A program made the translations under genes and the position numbers. This document shows, one piece after another, positions 33,250-44,550 of a stretch of DNA of 64,000 nt (positions are counted from its first letter, which is position 1; each line of letters opens with the position of its first letter). Origin of the DNA: Triticum aestivum (Eukaryota > Streptophyta > Magnoliopsida > Poales > Poaceae); assembly GCF_018294505.1 (NCBI RefSeq), contig NC_057801.1, positions 430,184,619 to 430,248,618 of the forward strand. The letters are read 5' to 3'. The notes below the pieces were generated by a model. The model had not been told where the DNA came from, searched no databases, and worked only from the letters and a program-made list of their open reading frames with translations.

Positions 33250-36200
33250 GGAGGAAACATCGATTGCGCTAGTAAGTCAATTATGCTCACCACCCCAGAA
33301 GGAAGGAGGACTAAGTATGTATCCCGACATGTGCCGAAGAGGACTCAAGTGAATTCCTTATGAGGAGTTGTACAGGAGGAAGTACCAGTGGTGAAAGATT
33401 TCCCTGATGTATTTCCAGAGGAGTTGCCAGGCATGCCACCGGATAGAGACATTGAGTTTTTGATTGAGCTTTTGCTAGGCACATGACCAATATCTAAGAG
33501 ACCGTACAGGATGCCCGCAAAGGATTTGGAGGAAATTAAGAAACAAATTAAGGAGTTACTGGATAAAGGCTATATTCGCCCAAGTTCGTCACCTTGGGGA
33601 TCACCAGTGCTTCTAGTGGAGAAGAAGGATGGATCGTTGAGGATGGTTGTTGATTATCGTGGATTGAATGAAGTGAAAATCAAGAACAAGTACCATTGCT
33701 GATGATCAATGATATGTTTGACAAGTTGCAAGGAGCTAAAGTATTTTACAAGATCGATCTGCGGTCAGGATACCACCAGCTGAAGATTCAAGAGCAGGAT
33801 ATACCTAAGACAACTTTTACCACAAGGTACGGGCTATATGAGTATACCGTTATGCCATTCGGTCTGACTAACGCACCTGCCTATTTCATGAACATGATGA
33901 ACAAGGTGTTTATGGAGTTTTTGGATAAGTTCGTCATGGTGTTCATTGATGACATATTAGTCTACTCGAAGAATGAAGAAGAGCATAAGGAGCATTTGCG
34001 TTTGGTACTTGGGAAGCTCAGGGAACATCAGTTATATGCCAAGTTCAGCAAGTGTGAGTTTTGGTTGAAGGAAGTTGGATTCCTCGAACATGTTATATCC
34101 GGAGAAGGAATAGCAGTAGACCCCACCAAGGTTGTCACTATGACAAATTGGGAAGCACCCATGTCAGTTGGAGAGATCCAGAGTTTTCTTGGACTCGTAG
34201 GATACTACCGGAGATTCATTGAGAATTTCTCAAAGATTGCAAAGCCCATGACGGAGTTGTTGAAGAAGGACACCAAGTTCAAATGGACTGAGGAATGTGA
34301 GGCCAGTTTTCAAGAGTTGAAGAAACGTTTGGTTACAGCTCCAGTGTTGATTCTGCCAGATCAACGCAAGGATTATCAAGTGTATTGCGATGCTTCCTAT
34401 CAAGGACTTGGAGCAGTGCTTATGCAGGAGTGAAGAGTTGTTTCATATGACTCACGGTAGCTTAAACCCCATGAGTTGAATTATGCTACCCATGATTTGG
34501 AGTTAGTAGCCGTAGTGCATGCGTTAAAGACTTGGAGACATTTTCTCATCGGAAACCACTATGAGGTGTACACGGATCACAAGAGTTTGAAGAATATCTT
34601 CACGCAGAAGGAGTTGAATCTCAGGCAAAGGAGATGGTTGGAGCTCATTAAGGATTATGATATGAGGTTGCATTATCATCCCGGAAAGGCTAACGTAGTA
34701 GCCGATGCGTTGAGCCGCAAGAGCCATACCAACACACTCATGACCGGAGAGTTACCCAAGGAGTTAGCAGAGGATCTTCATGAGCTATGTTTGGAAATAG
34801 TTCCGAGAGGCTATGTAGCAGCATTGGAGATTCAAGCTACTTTGATGGATAAGATCAGAGAAGCTCAAAAGACGGACAAGGAGATCGCCGAGATAAAGGA
34901 AAGGATGAGCAAAGGAAAGGCCAAAGGATTTCGTGAGGATGAGCACGATACCTTATGGTTTGAGGACCGCGTATATGTGCCGAATGATCCGGAGATTAGG
35001 AAGTTGATTCTGCAGGAGGCCCATGATTCGCCGTATTCGATTCACCCAGGAAACACCAAGATGTATCTGGATTTGAAGGACTATTTCTGGTGGACCAGAA
35101 TGAAGAAGGATATTGCAGAGTATGTAGCAGTTTGTGATGTATGTCAGAGAGTGAAGGCAGAGCATCAGAAGCCAGCAGGATTGTTACAGCTATTGCCGAT
35201 ACCCGAATGGAAGTGGGATAAGCTAGGCATGGATTTTATCACGGGATTGCCCAGGACTCATTCAGGCTATGACTCAATATGGGTTGTAGTGGATCGTTTG
35301 ACGAAAGTAGCTCATTTCATCCTAGTGAAGACCACTTACACCAGTGCTAAGTTGGCAAAGATATACATGACTAGGATCGCATGTCTGCATGGAGTTCCGA
35401 GGACCATTGTATCAGATATAGGAACCCACTTTACCTCAAAGTTCTGGAATCAGTTGCATGAGACTTTGGGTACCAGGATAGAGTTTAGTACAACCTTTCA
35501 TCCACAGATAGATGGACAGACCGAGAGAGTCAATTAGATTCTAGAGGACATGTTGAGAGCTTGTGCGCTAGATTATGGATCTAGTTGGGACGACAATTTG
35601 CCTTATGCAGAGTTCTCTTACAACAACAACTATCAATCCAGTTTGAAGATGGCCCCTTTCGAAGCTTTGTACGGAAGGAGGTGCAGGACACCATTGTTGT
35701 GGGATGAAGTTGGAGACCGTCAATTGTTTGGGCGAGATTTGATTAAGGAGTCCGAAGAAAAGGTTAAGCTGATTCGCGATAGACTCAAGGTAGCCCAATC
35801 CAGGCATAAGAGTTATGTGGATTCTAAATGCAAGGAGACAGTCTTCAAAGTTAGAGACCGAGTATATCTTCGTGTGTCCCCGCTTCGAGGAGTTAACGTT
35901 TTGGAGTTAAGGGAAAGTTAGCACCACGTTTTGTGGGACCATACAAAGTTTTGGAACGTATGGGAGAAGTTGCTTACAAGTTAGAGTTGCCCGAAGGATT
36001 GTCGGGAGTTCACGATGTGTTCCACATTTCTCAGTTGAAGAAGTGCCACGCAGAGATGGCCGATATTCCTCTGAGAGATATAGTGCCACTGGAAGCGATT
36101 CAGTTGGATAGCGATTTGACCTACGAGGAGAAACCAGTGAAGATTCTTGAGTTTGCCAGCCGAGTCACACGCGGTAAGGTTATCAAATTTTGCAAAGTTC

Positions 36201-36316
36201 AGTGGAGCCACCATACCGATGATGAAGCCAGCTGGGAACGAGAGGAAGATCTATGGAAGGACCACCCTCACCTATTTTCTAGCCAACCTGAATCTCGAGG
36301 GCGAGATTCATCTTAA
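33250..36316 (+). pseudogene. pol: E1 pol: RT, RNase H, integrase, chromodomain-like tail
   Basis: Domain order protease-RT-RNase H-integrase fits a Ty3/gypsy chromovirus, most like the Tekay clade. Visible motifs: the RT start ([20 protein letters not shown]), [37 protein letters not shown]; RNase H ([26 protein letters not shown]); integrase zinc region and core ([51 protein letters not shown]). The tail ends with a chromodomain-like stretch (VQWSHHTDDEASWEREEDLW). Breaks: stops near 33361, 33484, 34432 and 35535; frameshifts near 33700 and 35905. In the integrase, the usual SDRG reads SDIG. Confidence 0.9.
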
Positions 36317-36328
36317 GCGGGGTAGGTT
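36315..36328 (+). other. E1 polypurine tract
   Basis: AAGCGGGGTAGGTT immediately before the 3' LTR. Confidence 0.8.
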
Positions 36329-39007
36329 TGTAACATCCCAAATTTTCAATTTGGAATGTTATACAATAGATCATCATTGCATATCATATTTTATTGCATT
36401 TTGGCTAGATCCAAGAAATTCTACGCAACTCAAGGACCCACAGAGAGTTGGGGATTTCGTCATTTTCATATTTGAGTTTTCTCAAATTTTGAAAAGAGGA
36501 TCATTTGATTTTAATTATTTTCTCTTTGAATATTTCTTTTATGAAAATAAAAGAGAGGGGATAAAATGACTTCCCTAAAATAAAGAAATATTGGAGATTT
36601 AATATTAAAATCAAATAAGTATTTTATTCGGAGTTTTATTGCTATTTTATTTGAATTAGGAAAAATATGCATTTTTCAAAATTGCATTAGAGGCACAAAT
36701 AAATGTTCACTTTGTCCGCTATATTTTTAGAGGATGGGGAAAATTTATTTCAGGATTTTTGCAGTCCGTTTAGTATTTCTTTTATTTGTTTTTCTGCGCA
36801 CGGAATTTTTTTTTTTTAAAAAGTCAACCGGCCTAGCCGGGCCATGCCCGACTAGGACTTCAGCCCGGCCGGCCTTTAAGAGGCGAGGCCCGAGCTGCCC
36901 CAAACCCTAGCCCCGCCCCGCCCGATACGCCACCGCCGCCAGCCAGCACCGCCGCCGCCGCCGCGAGTCCCGCCGCCGCCGCCTCCCGCCCGCGCCGCCG
37001 CCGTTCCCCGAAGCCCCGCCGCCACCCGTTGCCGCCGCCGGCCATCACCCGAGCCGTCGCCGTCCCGCCGCCTGCCGACCCCACCGACGAGGTTGCCGCT
37101 GGATCCGCCACCGGTTTTTGCTGGTTAACCGTTCGTTTTTTTAGAACCCGAGGTTATTTCTTTTAGATCGGTTTTATTTTTTTCTGGTTTAGTCATTTAG
37201 CGAACGCCCGTTCGTATGTTTGTTTTAACGAACAGTTTTCACTCGTTAGCCACAGACAGCAAATGTTCGTTCATTAGCCTGTTCGTCAGTTTTTTCTTTT
37301 TCCATGGTTTTTCCGCGATTATTTTTTATCGCGATTTCTGCCTCGATTTTCGTTTTAGTTTATCTTTTCGCTCGTTTATCGGAATCAGGCGATTCAAGCG
37401 CCTAGATTTTCGTCTCGAAGCCCTCTTTTTTTAACCAACTTGAACTAGATTTTGCTACTGTAAAGTTTGACTTAGGTCCAGATTAGTAAACGGAGCTTAT
37501 TTCTTTCGTAGTTTGAGTTTTGTTGCTTCGTTCGATTTGATTCTTTTTGCAAACCGGGGTTCTTAAGTTGAACTTTCTGGTTAGATCTCTTATTTGAGTT
37601 TTACCTGTGCTTCTAGTTGAGTACTTATTGTATACTTGTTTGTTTGCGATAGAGTACCCGGAGTGCGAAGCGTGCTACTATGAGTCTCTAGGTTTCACGG
37701 ATCATCAACAATGCAAGTAACACTTTGATCATACCTCTTTACTACCAAGTTTTATTGCATTATATCAATCCTCAAACAACTGCATGGTTAGGATCTGATT
37801 AACATGTGGGTTTTGGGAAGTAGATGATGAGGTAGAACCTATTACCCTGTTTATTATAAAACCTTTGGGAGTTACTTCTACATTATGCTTATATTGCTAT
37901 GATATGCTTGTAGACGTGGTTTGGTTCAAGTGATTCATGACAAGATGTGAGTGTTGTTACTTAATGGTTAACTTAAGGTGGCTACTTTAATACGCATCTG
38001 GGTAGATTGCTTGAAGGCACCCTGGAGTACCCAGTGGTTGTCAGGGCACCTGGAGAATCCAGTGTTGTCCTCGGTATCCCAGAGTACCCGTGTGATCATC
38101 CTACGGTCCGCCACCCAGGCTGAAAGGGATCATAAGATTATTCATGCTAGAAACTTCCGTGTGCAGCCACAAGCTATTATGGGCTCTAGCATAGTTGAGT
38201 ACGTTGCAAGACCTTTTTCAGTGGTGGGCTAGCAGATGTAGGGGAAAGTAGGTGTAACTGTCCACCCAGAGTAAAGAGTTATCGTTTCAGAAAGACTGTG
38301 TCGCGATTCTCCGACCATGGATGTATTCGAGTCTTGTGGGGAAAAGTGCGCAAACCTCTGCAGAGTATACAAACGAATCATGGTTAGCCGTGTCCCCGGC
38401 TATGGACGTTTTGAGTATCTAGTTCTTGGATTATCATGTTGATCTCATCACTCTAAATTTAATTTGATTGGGCTAATGATGATGTTTAATTGGGATTGAG
38501 TTGGAGGAACTTTCTCAATGTTTAACAACTACCATGATAGTTAAATAAAGTTTATTCCTTTGTTGTAGGGAAAAATTGGCTTTATGCAATACTGTAACCA
38601 TAGAGCTTTTCACCAGCCATATATGCATGTAGTGATAGCAATTATTCTGTTCATTACTCTCTTGTGTTACACTGCCAGCATATTCCATGTGCTGACCCGT
38701 TTCGGGCTGCAACGTTCATGTTGCAGACTTTTCAAACGACGAGTAAGGTGCCATAGGTAGTTGTCTTACACTCAGTGATGACGTTGGAGTTGATGGACTC
38801 ACTTTATCTTCCAAGCCTTCCGCTGTTACGTTTTTAGATGGCCTTAAGCCATATGATTGTAATAAGTTCTCTTTTGAGACATTCGATGTAATAAGTGTGT
38901 GATTGCTACTCTGTTATAAATCCTCGAGTACTGTGCGTGTCAGCATTACCGATCCACGGATGACACTGATGCACAGAGATTAGACTATTTGAGGTCTAGT
39001 CGCTACA
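36329..39007 (+). repeat. E1 3' LTR
   Basis: 2679 bp, starts TGTAACATCCCAAATTTTC and ends GTCGCTACA. A GC-rich block with CCGCCGCCGCC runs (36830-37110) lies about 0.5 kb in. It provides the intact reference for the split 5' LTR. The next five bases (39008-39012, TACGC) should be the target-site copy; the partner is left of the window. Confidence 0.93.
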
Positions 39008-40361
39008 TACGCTCTAGAGACTACATCTTTCACACTTAACAGGGTACATCAAAATCCATGGACAAGACACAACATGAGATGTGCACCAGGAAGAGTCCTA
39101 GTTTCTCTTTTCTAAAGATTTGGGGTTGTGAAGCATTTATCAGCGAATTATGTCAGACAAGCTTACACCCAAGTCAGATAAATGCATATTCCTGGGATAT
39201 CCGAGGAAAACCTTGGGACATAGCTTCTACAAGCGGGAAAAGAACAAAGTAATTGTTGCTCAGAACGGGGTTTTCCTTGAGAAAGAGTTTCTCAGTCAGG
39301 AAGCAAGTGGGAGGGCGGTCCGACTCGAAGAAATTTGAGGACCACTCAGGGACGGCTCGGCTGGTGATGAGATCATAATGGAGTCAGTCAGTCAACCCGT
39401 AGTGGCGGCACCGGAACCACGGAGGTAAGAAAGATTACGCAGAGTGTGTGATGTATTGTTGCTAGAAAGCGACGAGCCATCCACGTATGCGGAAGCGATG
39501 GTGAGTCCAGATTCCGAGGCATGGCTAGAGGCCATGAGATCCGAGTTAAAGTCCATGGATGAGAATCAAGTCTGGGACTTGGTTGATCCGCCGCCTGGTG
39601 TAAAGGCCATTGGCTGCAAAAGGGTCTTTAAGAAGAAAACCAATGTGTATGGAAATGTTCAGATCCACAAAGCTCGGCTTGTCGCAAAAGGTTATGGACA
39701 AATTCAAGGAATTGACTACGACGATACCTACTCACCGGTAGCGATGTTGAAGTTTAAGGAATTGACTACGATGAGACCTACTCGCCGGTAGCAATGCTAA
39801 AGTTGGTAAGGATCGTACTAGCTACAACTGCATACTTCGATTACGAGATATGGCAGATGGATGTCAAAATGGCTTTCCTTCACGGAAATTTAACCGAGGA
39901 TGTGTATATGATATAGCCCGAGGGTTTTGTCGATCTGACTAGTGATAGTAACGTATGCAAGCTCAAGATATCCATTTATGGGTTAAGGTAAGCATCTCGG
40001 AGTTGGAACATTCTTTTCGATGAGGTTGTCACTGGTCTCAGTTTCATCAAAAGCGAAGAGGATGCTTGTTTATACAAGAAGTGAAGTGGGAGATCGATAG
40101 TGTTTTTGATCTTGTATGTGGATGACATACTATTGACCAAAAATGATGTTTCGATGCTGAACTCGATCAAGCAATCATTGAATGGCAAGACTTCAACGAA
40201 GGACCTCGGTGAGGCAGTGTATATTTTAGGCATTAAGATCAATAGCGATAGATCGAGGAGGCTACTTGGCTTGAGCCAGAGCACGTACATAGATAAAGTG
40301 TTAAAACGGTTCACCATGAGTGAGGCGAAGAAAGGGTTCTTGGCACTCTCACATGGTATAA
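39008..40361 (+). pseudogene. pol: Ty1/copia retrotransposon remnant (integrase end and RT)
   Basis: This is the DNA into which E1 inserted. It starts within the integrase C-terminal region (FLKIWGCEAF, SDKCIFLGYPRKT, VFLEKEFLSQ) and runs into a copia-type RT (AWLEAMRSELKSMDENQVWD, ARLVAKGYGQIQGIDYDDTY, WQMDVKMAFLHGNL, LYVDDILLTKND, KDLGEAVYILGIKI). Copia order, with integrase before RT, is clear. It is broken by frameshifts, stops and a 50-bp tandem duplication (39707-39806). It ends after FLALSHGI, where unrelated repeat DNA begins; RNase H and LTRs are absent. The 5' half should lie beyond the left edge. Confidence 0.87.
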
Positions 40362-40783
40362 GGCCATTACCGCTGCTAACTTCAGTACTGCTGCTAACTG
40401 AAGCTGATTGAACCTGCTGCCTCTTGATGAACAGTGAGCATTGTTGGGGGTTGGATGAATAGTTCCCGGTGGGGGTTGGATGAACAGGACCCTGTGGTAG
40501 TAGAGGCCATTACCGTTGGATGAATAGGACCCCGATCGAGCCGGTTGGGGGTGGGTGAATAGGACCCCGTGGAGGGCTGGTTGAAAAGTAGCAAGTGGAG
40601 GGCTGGATGAACACTAGCCCATGGAGGGTTGGTTGAACAGTAGTCAGTGGAGGCTGGATGAAGAGGAGCCCATGGATGAACATTAGCTAGTGGAGGCAGG
40701 AGGGATACACCATGGATGAATAGTCGCAGGTGGAGGCTGGAGCAAGGTAGTAGATGGTGGATGAACGGTAGCCCGTGGAGTCC
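40362..40783 (+). repeat. Degenerate short repeats built on GGATGAACAG
   Basis: About a dozen imperfect repeats of roughly 25-35 bp, sharing GGATGAA(C/T)AG(T/G)A and (G)TGGAGG. No coding frame. They could be subterminal repeats of a DNA transposon, but I see no terminal inverted repeat. Confidence 0.6.
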
Positions 40784-41065
40784 CGTTTTGCGGTACACCA
40801 CACCCCTCCCGATGAACAGGACCCCCGTTTTGACCGTAGGAGGTCAAAGAGAAGTCTGTTTCCTCTGTTTTGCAGCACGCCACACCCCTCCCAATCAACA
40901 TGACCCTATTTTGACCGTAGGAGGTCGAAGATAAGTCCGTTTCCTCTGTTTTGCGGTATGCCAGACCCCTCCCGGTGAACAATATCTCGTTTTGATCGTA
41001 GGCGGTCAAACAGAAGGCTGTTTCCTCCGTTCTGCGGTACGCCAGACCTCATTTCGGCTGTTCCG
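40784..41065 (+). repeat. 81-bp tandem array, about 3.4 copies
   Basis: The phrase TTTTGACCGTAGGAGGTC starts at 40828, again at 40909 and, slightly changed, at 40990: a constant period of 81 bp. A partial copy precedes them. Each unit includes CTGTTTCCTC and a CACACCCCTCCC-like segment. The short ORFs across it are artefacts of the array. Confidence 0.85.
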
Positions 41066-41219
41066 TCCAAGCCGGTTGGCTCCCAATGAACAGGATGCAT
41101 TCTGTTGCCTCCTAATGAACACGATGCAGTTTATCTGTTTTCACTGAGCCGGTTAGTTGCCGATGAATAGGATGCCATCGCTGCTCTCCGCTGCCTCTCC
41201 AAGAACACGAGCCCTGGCC

Positions 41220-41480
41220 GTACATATGAGTGGTAGGCATTCGAGACCCCGCCCGCATGTACGTACGTGGCCGTACATACTTTCTTGCACCCTATTGTAC
41301 GTACGTGTACACGATATAGACGGGACTGCGTGACATGCTATGTCCGCGCCTCTACTACGACACATGCCCTTCCTTACCCGGGCACGGCTCATCGCTATAG
41401 CCTGCAGACAGACCTATCGACCAGTATGTACGTACACGTTCACGACCAGATAGACAACCCTACGTACGGTTCGACCGGGT
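41220..41480. repeat. Cluster of GTACGTAC palindromes
   Basis: At least five short palindromic words (ATGTACGTACGTGG, GTACGTACGTGTAC, ATGTACGTACACG, CCTACGTACGG and CCGTACATA forms) occur in about 230 bp. They could be binding sites or DNA-transposon subterminal repeats; no protein is identifiable. Confidence 0.5.
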
Positions 41481-41486
41481 GGGTCC

Positions 41487-42240
41487 CAGCTGTCAGGGAG
41501 GAAAGGAGGCACTTCATTACGTGTGAAGATATAGCTCGTGGGTCCCAGCTGTCAGGGGGAGAATCATATTTTTTGCCCGTAATATGGACGCACTTCCTTG
41601 CGTGCGAAGATGTAGCTGGTGGGTCCCACAGTTAGAGGGGAAACTCTTTTTTGGAAATACGATGGGTCATTTGGTGGGTCCCTGCTGTCAGGTGGAGGAA
41701 TCATTATTTTGCGCCTAATAAGAAGGCACTTCCTTATGTGGTCGTGGACCCAGCTGTCAGCCTCTCCATGTACAGTACTCTTCCGATGGAAGTCGTTCCT
41801 TGACCACTTTGACCTCGCCGCGCCGAGAGCACCAAGGCGGTGGACGACAGCGAGGCCTAGGAAGGGGACGACGCGAAGAACGGGGAAGATGCGGCAGTGA
41901 TCCCCAAGCAGAGAGGAGTACGAGAGTTGACTGGTTCGGCTGCGGTGTGAGGCTGTCGTCGCTGCAGAATAACATGGGTTGTGGGTGAGTAGAGGGATGG
42001 CCTGGCCAGAGGTTGGAGTAGGGTGGGGCGGTCAGGCCTGCGCGGCAGCAGAGCCGACCACGGGAAGCAGGAGCAGGCGGCATGACCGGCGCTGGTTTGG
42101 CGGCTGGAGCAAGAAGACCAGAGGTTGAAGAAGCACTACGGCTATTGGATGGACATCGTATGACCACTGGAGATAGAATCGTTCATATTGACTAAGTTGA
42201 CAAAGCCCTCCGTCTGTGTCAACTTAGTAGGCCCACAAGT
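41487..42240 (+). repeat. Diverged repeat block, copy 1
   Basis: Begins with GGTGGGTCCCAGCTGTCAG-like words and CACTTCCTTGCGTGCGAAGA. It continues with CCGCGCCGAGAGCACCA, GGCGAGGCCTAGGA-like and GAGTAGAGGGATGGCC-like segments. It ends with the inverted repeat CTAAGTTGACA...TGTCAACTTAG (42191-42229). Copies follow at 42241 and 43520. ORFs read within it are not conserved between copies. Confidence 0.7.
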
Positions 42241-42905
42241 CAGCCTCCACTATGGTGGGTACCAGCTAGTAGGGGGCGTATTCATATTTTTTCATAATAA
42301 GGAGGCACTTCCTTGCGTGCGAAGATATAGCTAGTGGGTCCGAGCTGTCAGCGGGGGAAACGTTTTATTCACAAAATACAGAGGCCCTTCTGGTGGGTCC
42401 CTGCTGTTATGTGATGGAATCATTATTTTGCACGTAATAAGGAGGCATTTCCTTGCGTGCGACCGTGGCCCCACCTGTCAGCCTCTCCGCGTACAGTCCA
42501 CTTCCGATGGATGTCGTTCGTTGACCATGTTGACCATGCCGCGCCGAGAGCACCAGGGCGGTGGACGATAGCAAGGCCTAGGAAGGGAACGACACGGAGC
42601 CAGGGAAGACTCAGCAGTTGTTTCTGGACCGTCTGGCATCACTGGAGAATAACAACATGTGTGGATGAGTAGAGGGATGGCTAGGCCAGCGATGGGAGTA
42701 CGGTGGGGCGGTGAGGCCTGCGCGGCAGCACACCGGCCGCGAGAGGAGGGAGCAGGCAGCCCTGCTGGCGCTTGTTTGAGCAGCTAGAGCAGGAAGAGCA
42801 GAGATTGAAGAAGCACGATGGCCGTTGGATGGACATCCAACAGTCACTGCTCTCGTGTGTTGACTAAGTTGACACGATGTTGCGTGTGTGTCAACCTCTT
42901 TTTAG
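42241..42905 (+). repeat. Diverged repeat block, copy 2
   Basis: Same order of landmarks as copy 1 (TTCCTTGCGTGCGA, CCGCGCCGAGAGCACCAG, AGGCCTAGGAAGGG, GAGTAGAGGGATGGCTAGG, GTTGACTAAGTTGACA), with small indels. Confidence 0.7.
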
Positions 42906-43519
42906 GAAAGCGTACGCGTCAACCTATAGTAGGTGCACAAGTCAGCCTCAAATATGTGGAAAACATCATGCAACCCATCTTCCATTATTTCAAACATTTT
43001 ACAACCCATTTGTTAATTCTTAAGGATTTTTTTGGAGCCCATCTTCTTTTTGTTAGCATTACAGCCCATATTCTGGCCACGGTTAAAAATTATGTGAAAA
43101 TTTTCATATTTCGGTGTGGTCAACTGTTTTTAATCCCGAAATTTCGAGTAACATTTGAACTAATTTGAAAAGTAAATTTATATAAATATAAAATCCAAAT
43201 AATTGTCCACGCATAAAAGTCAATGGAATTTAAAATCTTAAAATGAAAAAAATTTGAAACAAATTCCCAGTTTGATGTGTTTTAAAAATGTACAACCCAT
43301 TTCTCATTACTGATAGCCCATTTTCTGGGAAAGCCGAATGAAACTCTCCTTGTCTTGAAAGATTTGTAGCCCAGTAGGGCTGACAAAGCAAGTAGGCCTC
43401 GATTGGGTATTTCTTTAAAATAAAACCTTGGCCACAGCCCCGTTGTTACCCTAATCTGTCTCTAAAACTTGTATAAATAACAACTGCTTGTTCCTAAAAA
43501 AAGTAAATAACAACTGCGC
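42906..43519. other. AT-rich spacer between repeat blocks 2 and 3
   Basis: About 0.6 kb, AT-rich, with recurrent ACAACCCATTT / ACAGCCCAT words also seen near 44240. No coding frame or recognised element. Confidence 0.5.
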
Positions 43520-44190
43520 AACCTGCTGGGTCCCTGGTGTCAGCTGCCCGTTGTGTAATTCTCTCGTTTATTGACTATGTTAACTATGGTGTGGGCCCCA
43601 GATGTCCAACCATTAGGAGGAACCATTTTTTGGGCTTGTAATAACAAGGCACTTGCTTGCATACTACCATGACCATGGTGGATCCATACTGTCATCCTCT
43701 GCACGTACCGTCATCTCCTTGTTCCTCTCTGTTGTTGACGACGTTGACAACGCAAGAGAGTGGCACACCACGCAAGGTGAGCATACCAAGGCGGAGGACG
43801 AAGGCGAGGCCTAGGACAGAACAAACAAGAGCCATGGAAGATGCGTCGGTCCAGTCGCAGGCGGAGGGGAATATGAGGGTTGACTGGTTTGGGTGCAGAT
43901 GCGTGTTGGGGATGATGTCGCCAGAGAATAACATGACGTGTGGGAGAATAGAGGGAGGGACTGGCCAACGTTGGAGGGTATGGTAGGGAGGCAGAGGCGC
44001 AGCCAGCTGTGGGAGGTAGGAGCAGGTAGAACCGATGGGGTGGTTTGGTTTGGGTGGCTGGAGGAAGAAGACAAGAGATAGAAGATACACGACAGATGTT
44101 GGATGTCAATCCAACGGCTGGTAGGAAGAATCGTTTGTTGACTAGCTAGTAAGTCGACACCACCTTGGATACGCTTTTTCCTCGTAGGCT
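43520..44190 (+). repeat. Diverged repeat block, copy 3
   Basis: More diverged copy of the block, with landmarks GGTCCCTGGTGTCAGC, ACCAAGGCGGAGGACGA, GGCGAGGCCTAGGAC, GGTTGACTGGTTTGGG and GAATAGAGGGAGGGACTGGC in the same order. Confidence 0.65.
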
Positions 44191-44550
44191 CCAAATGTCA
44201 GAATCCGAATCTGTCATGGTCACTCAACCTTTCTTATGAAAATTTACAGCCCATTTGGTGTGCTAGTTCAAAATAAGTTTGTGGGTGCTGGTGGGTGCTA
44301 ATCACTTGGGTTCTGTAATGCAAAGTGAGCTTAAGCAGCCGACGAGAGTGATGTTATTTCCCTTGGTTGGGATTTGTTACAATATTTCACTCTTAATTAA
44401 ACAAATGGAAAGCCATTTGCCTTGTTTTAAAGAAAAATAGACAATCACAGCCGAGTTGAAAAGGGCAACAACATCTAACTCCAGCTTACAAACTGCACAA
44501 AAGCACGAGGGTTAAATGCTCATCAGGTTTAGACAAAAGGGCAACAACAT
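44191..44550. other. Spacer between the repeat blocks and the F-box pseudogene
   Basis: Contains a tandem-like pair GGGCAACAACATCTAA at about 44464 and 44538, probably within the 3' UTR of the neighbouring minus-strand gene. Nothing else identified. Confidence 0.45.

Noticed and set aside
36860..37111. Gly/Ala-rich ORF in the E1 LTR
   Set aside because: Product of CCG repeats in the GC-rich LTR block.
40430..41065. Possible CRISPR-like or satellite array
   Set aside because: Repeats are adjacent and diverged without spacers, and the genome is clearly plant nuclear; described as tandem repeats.
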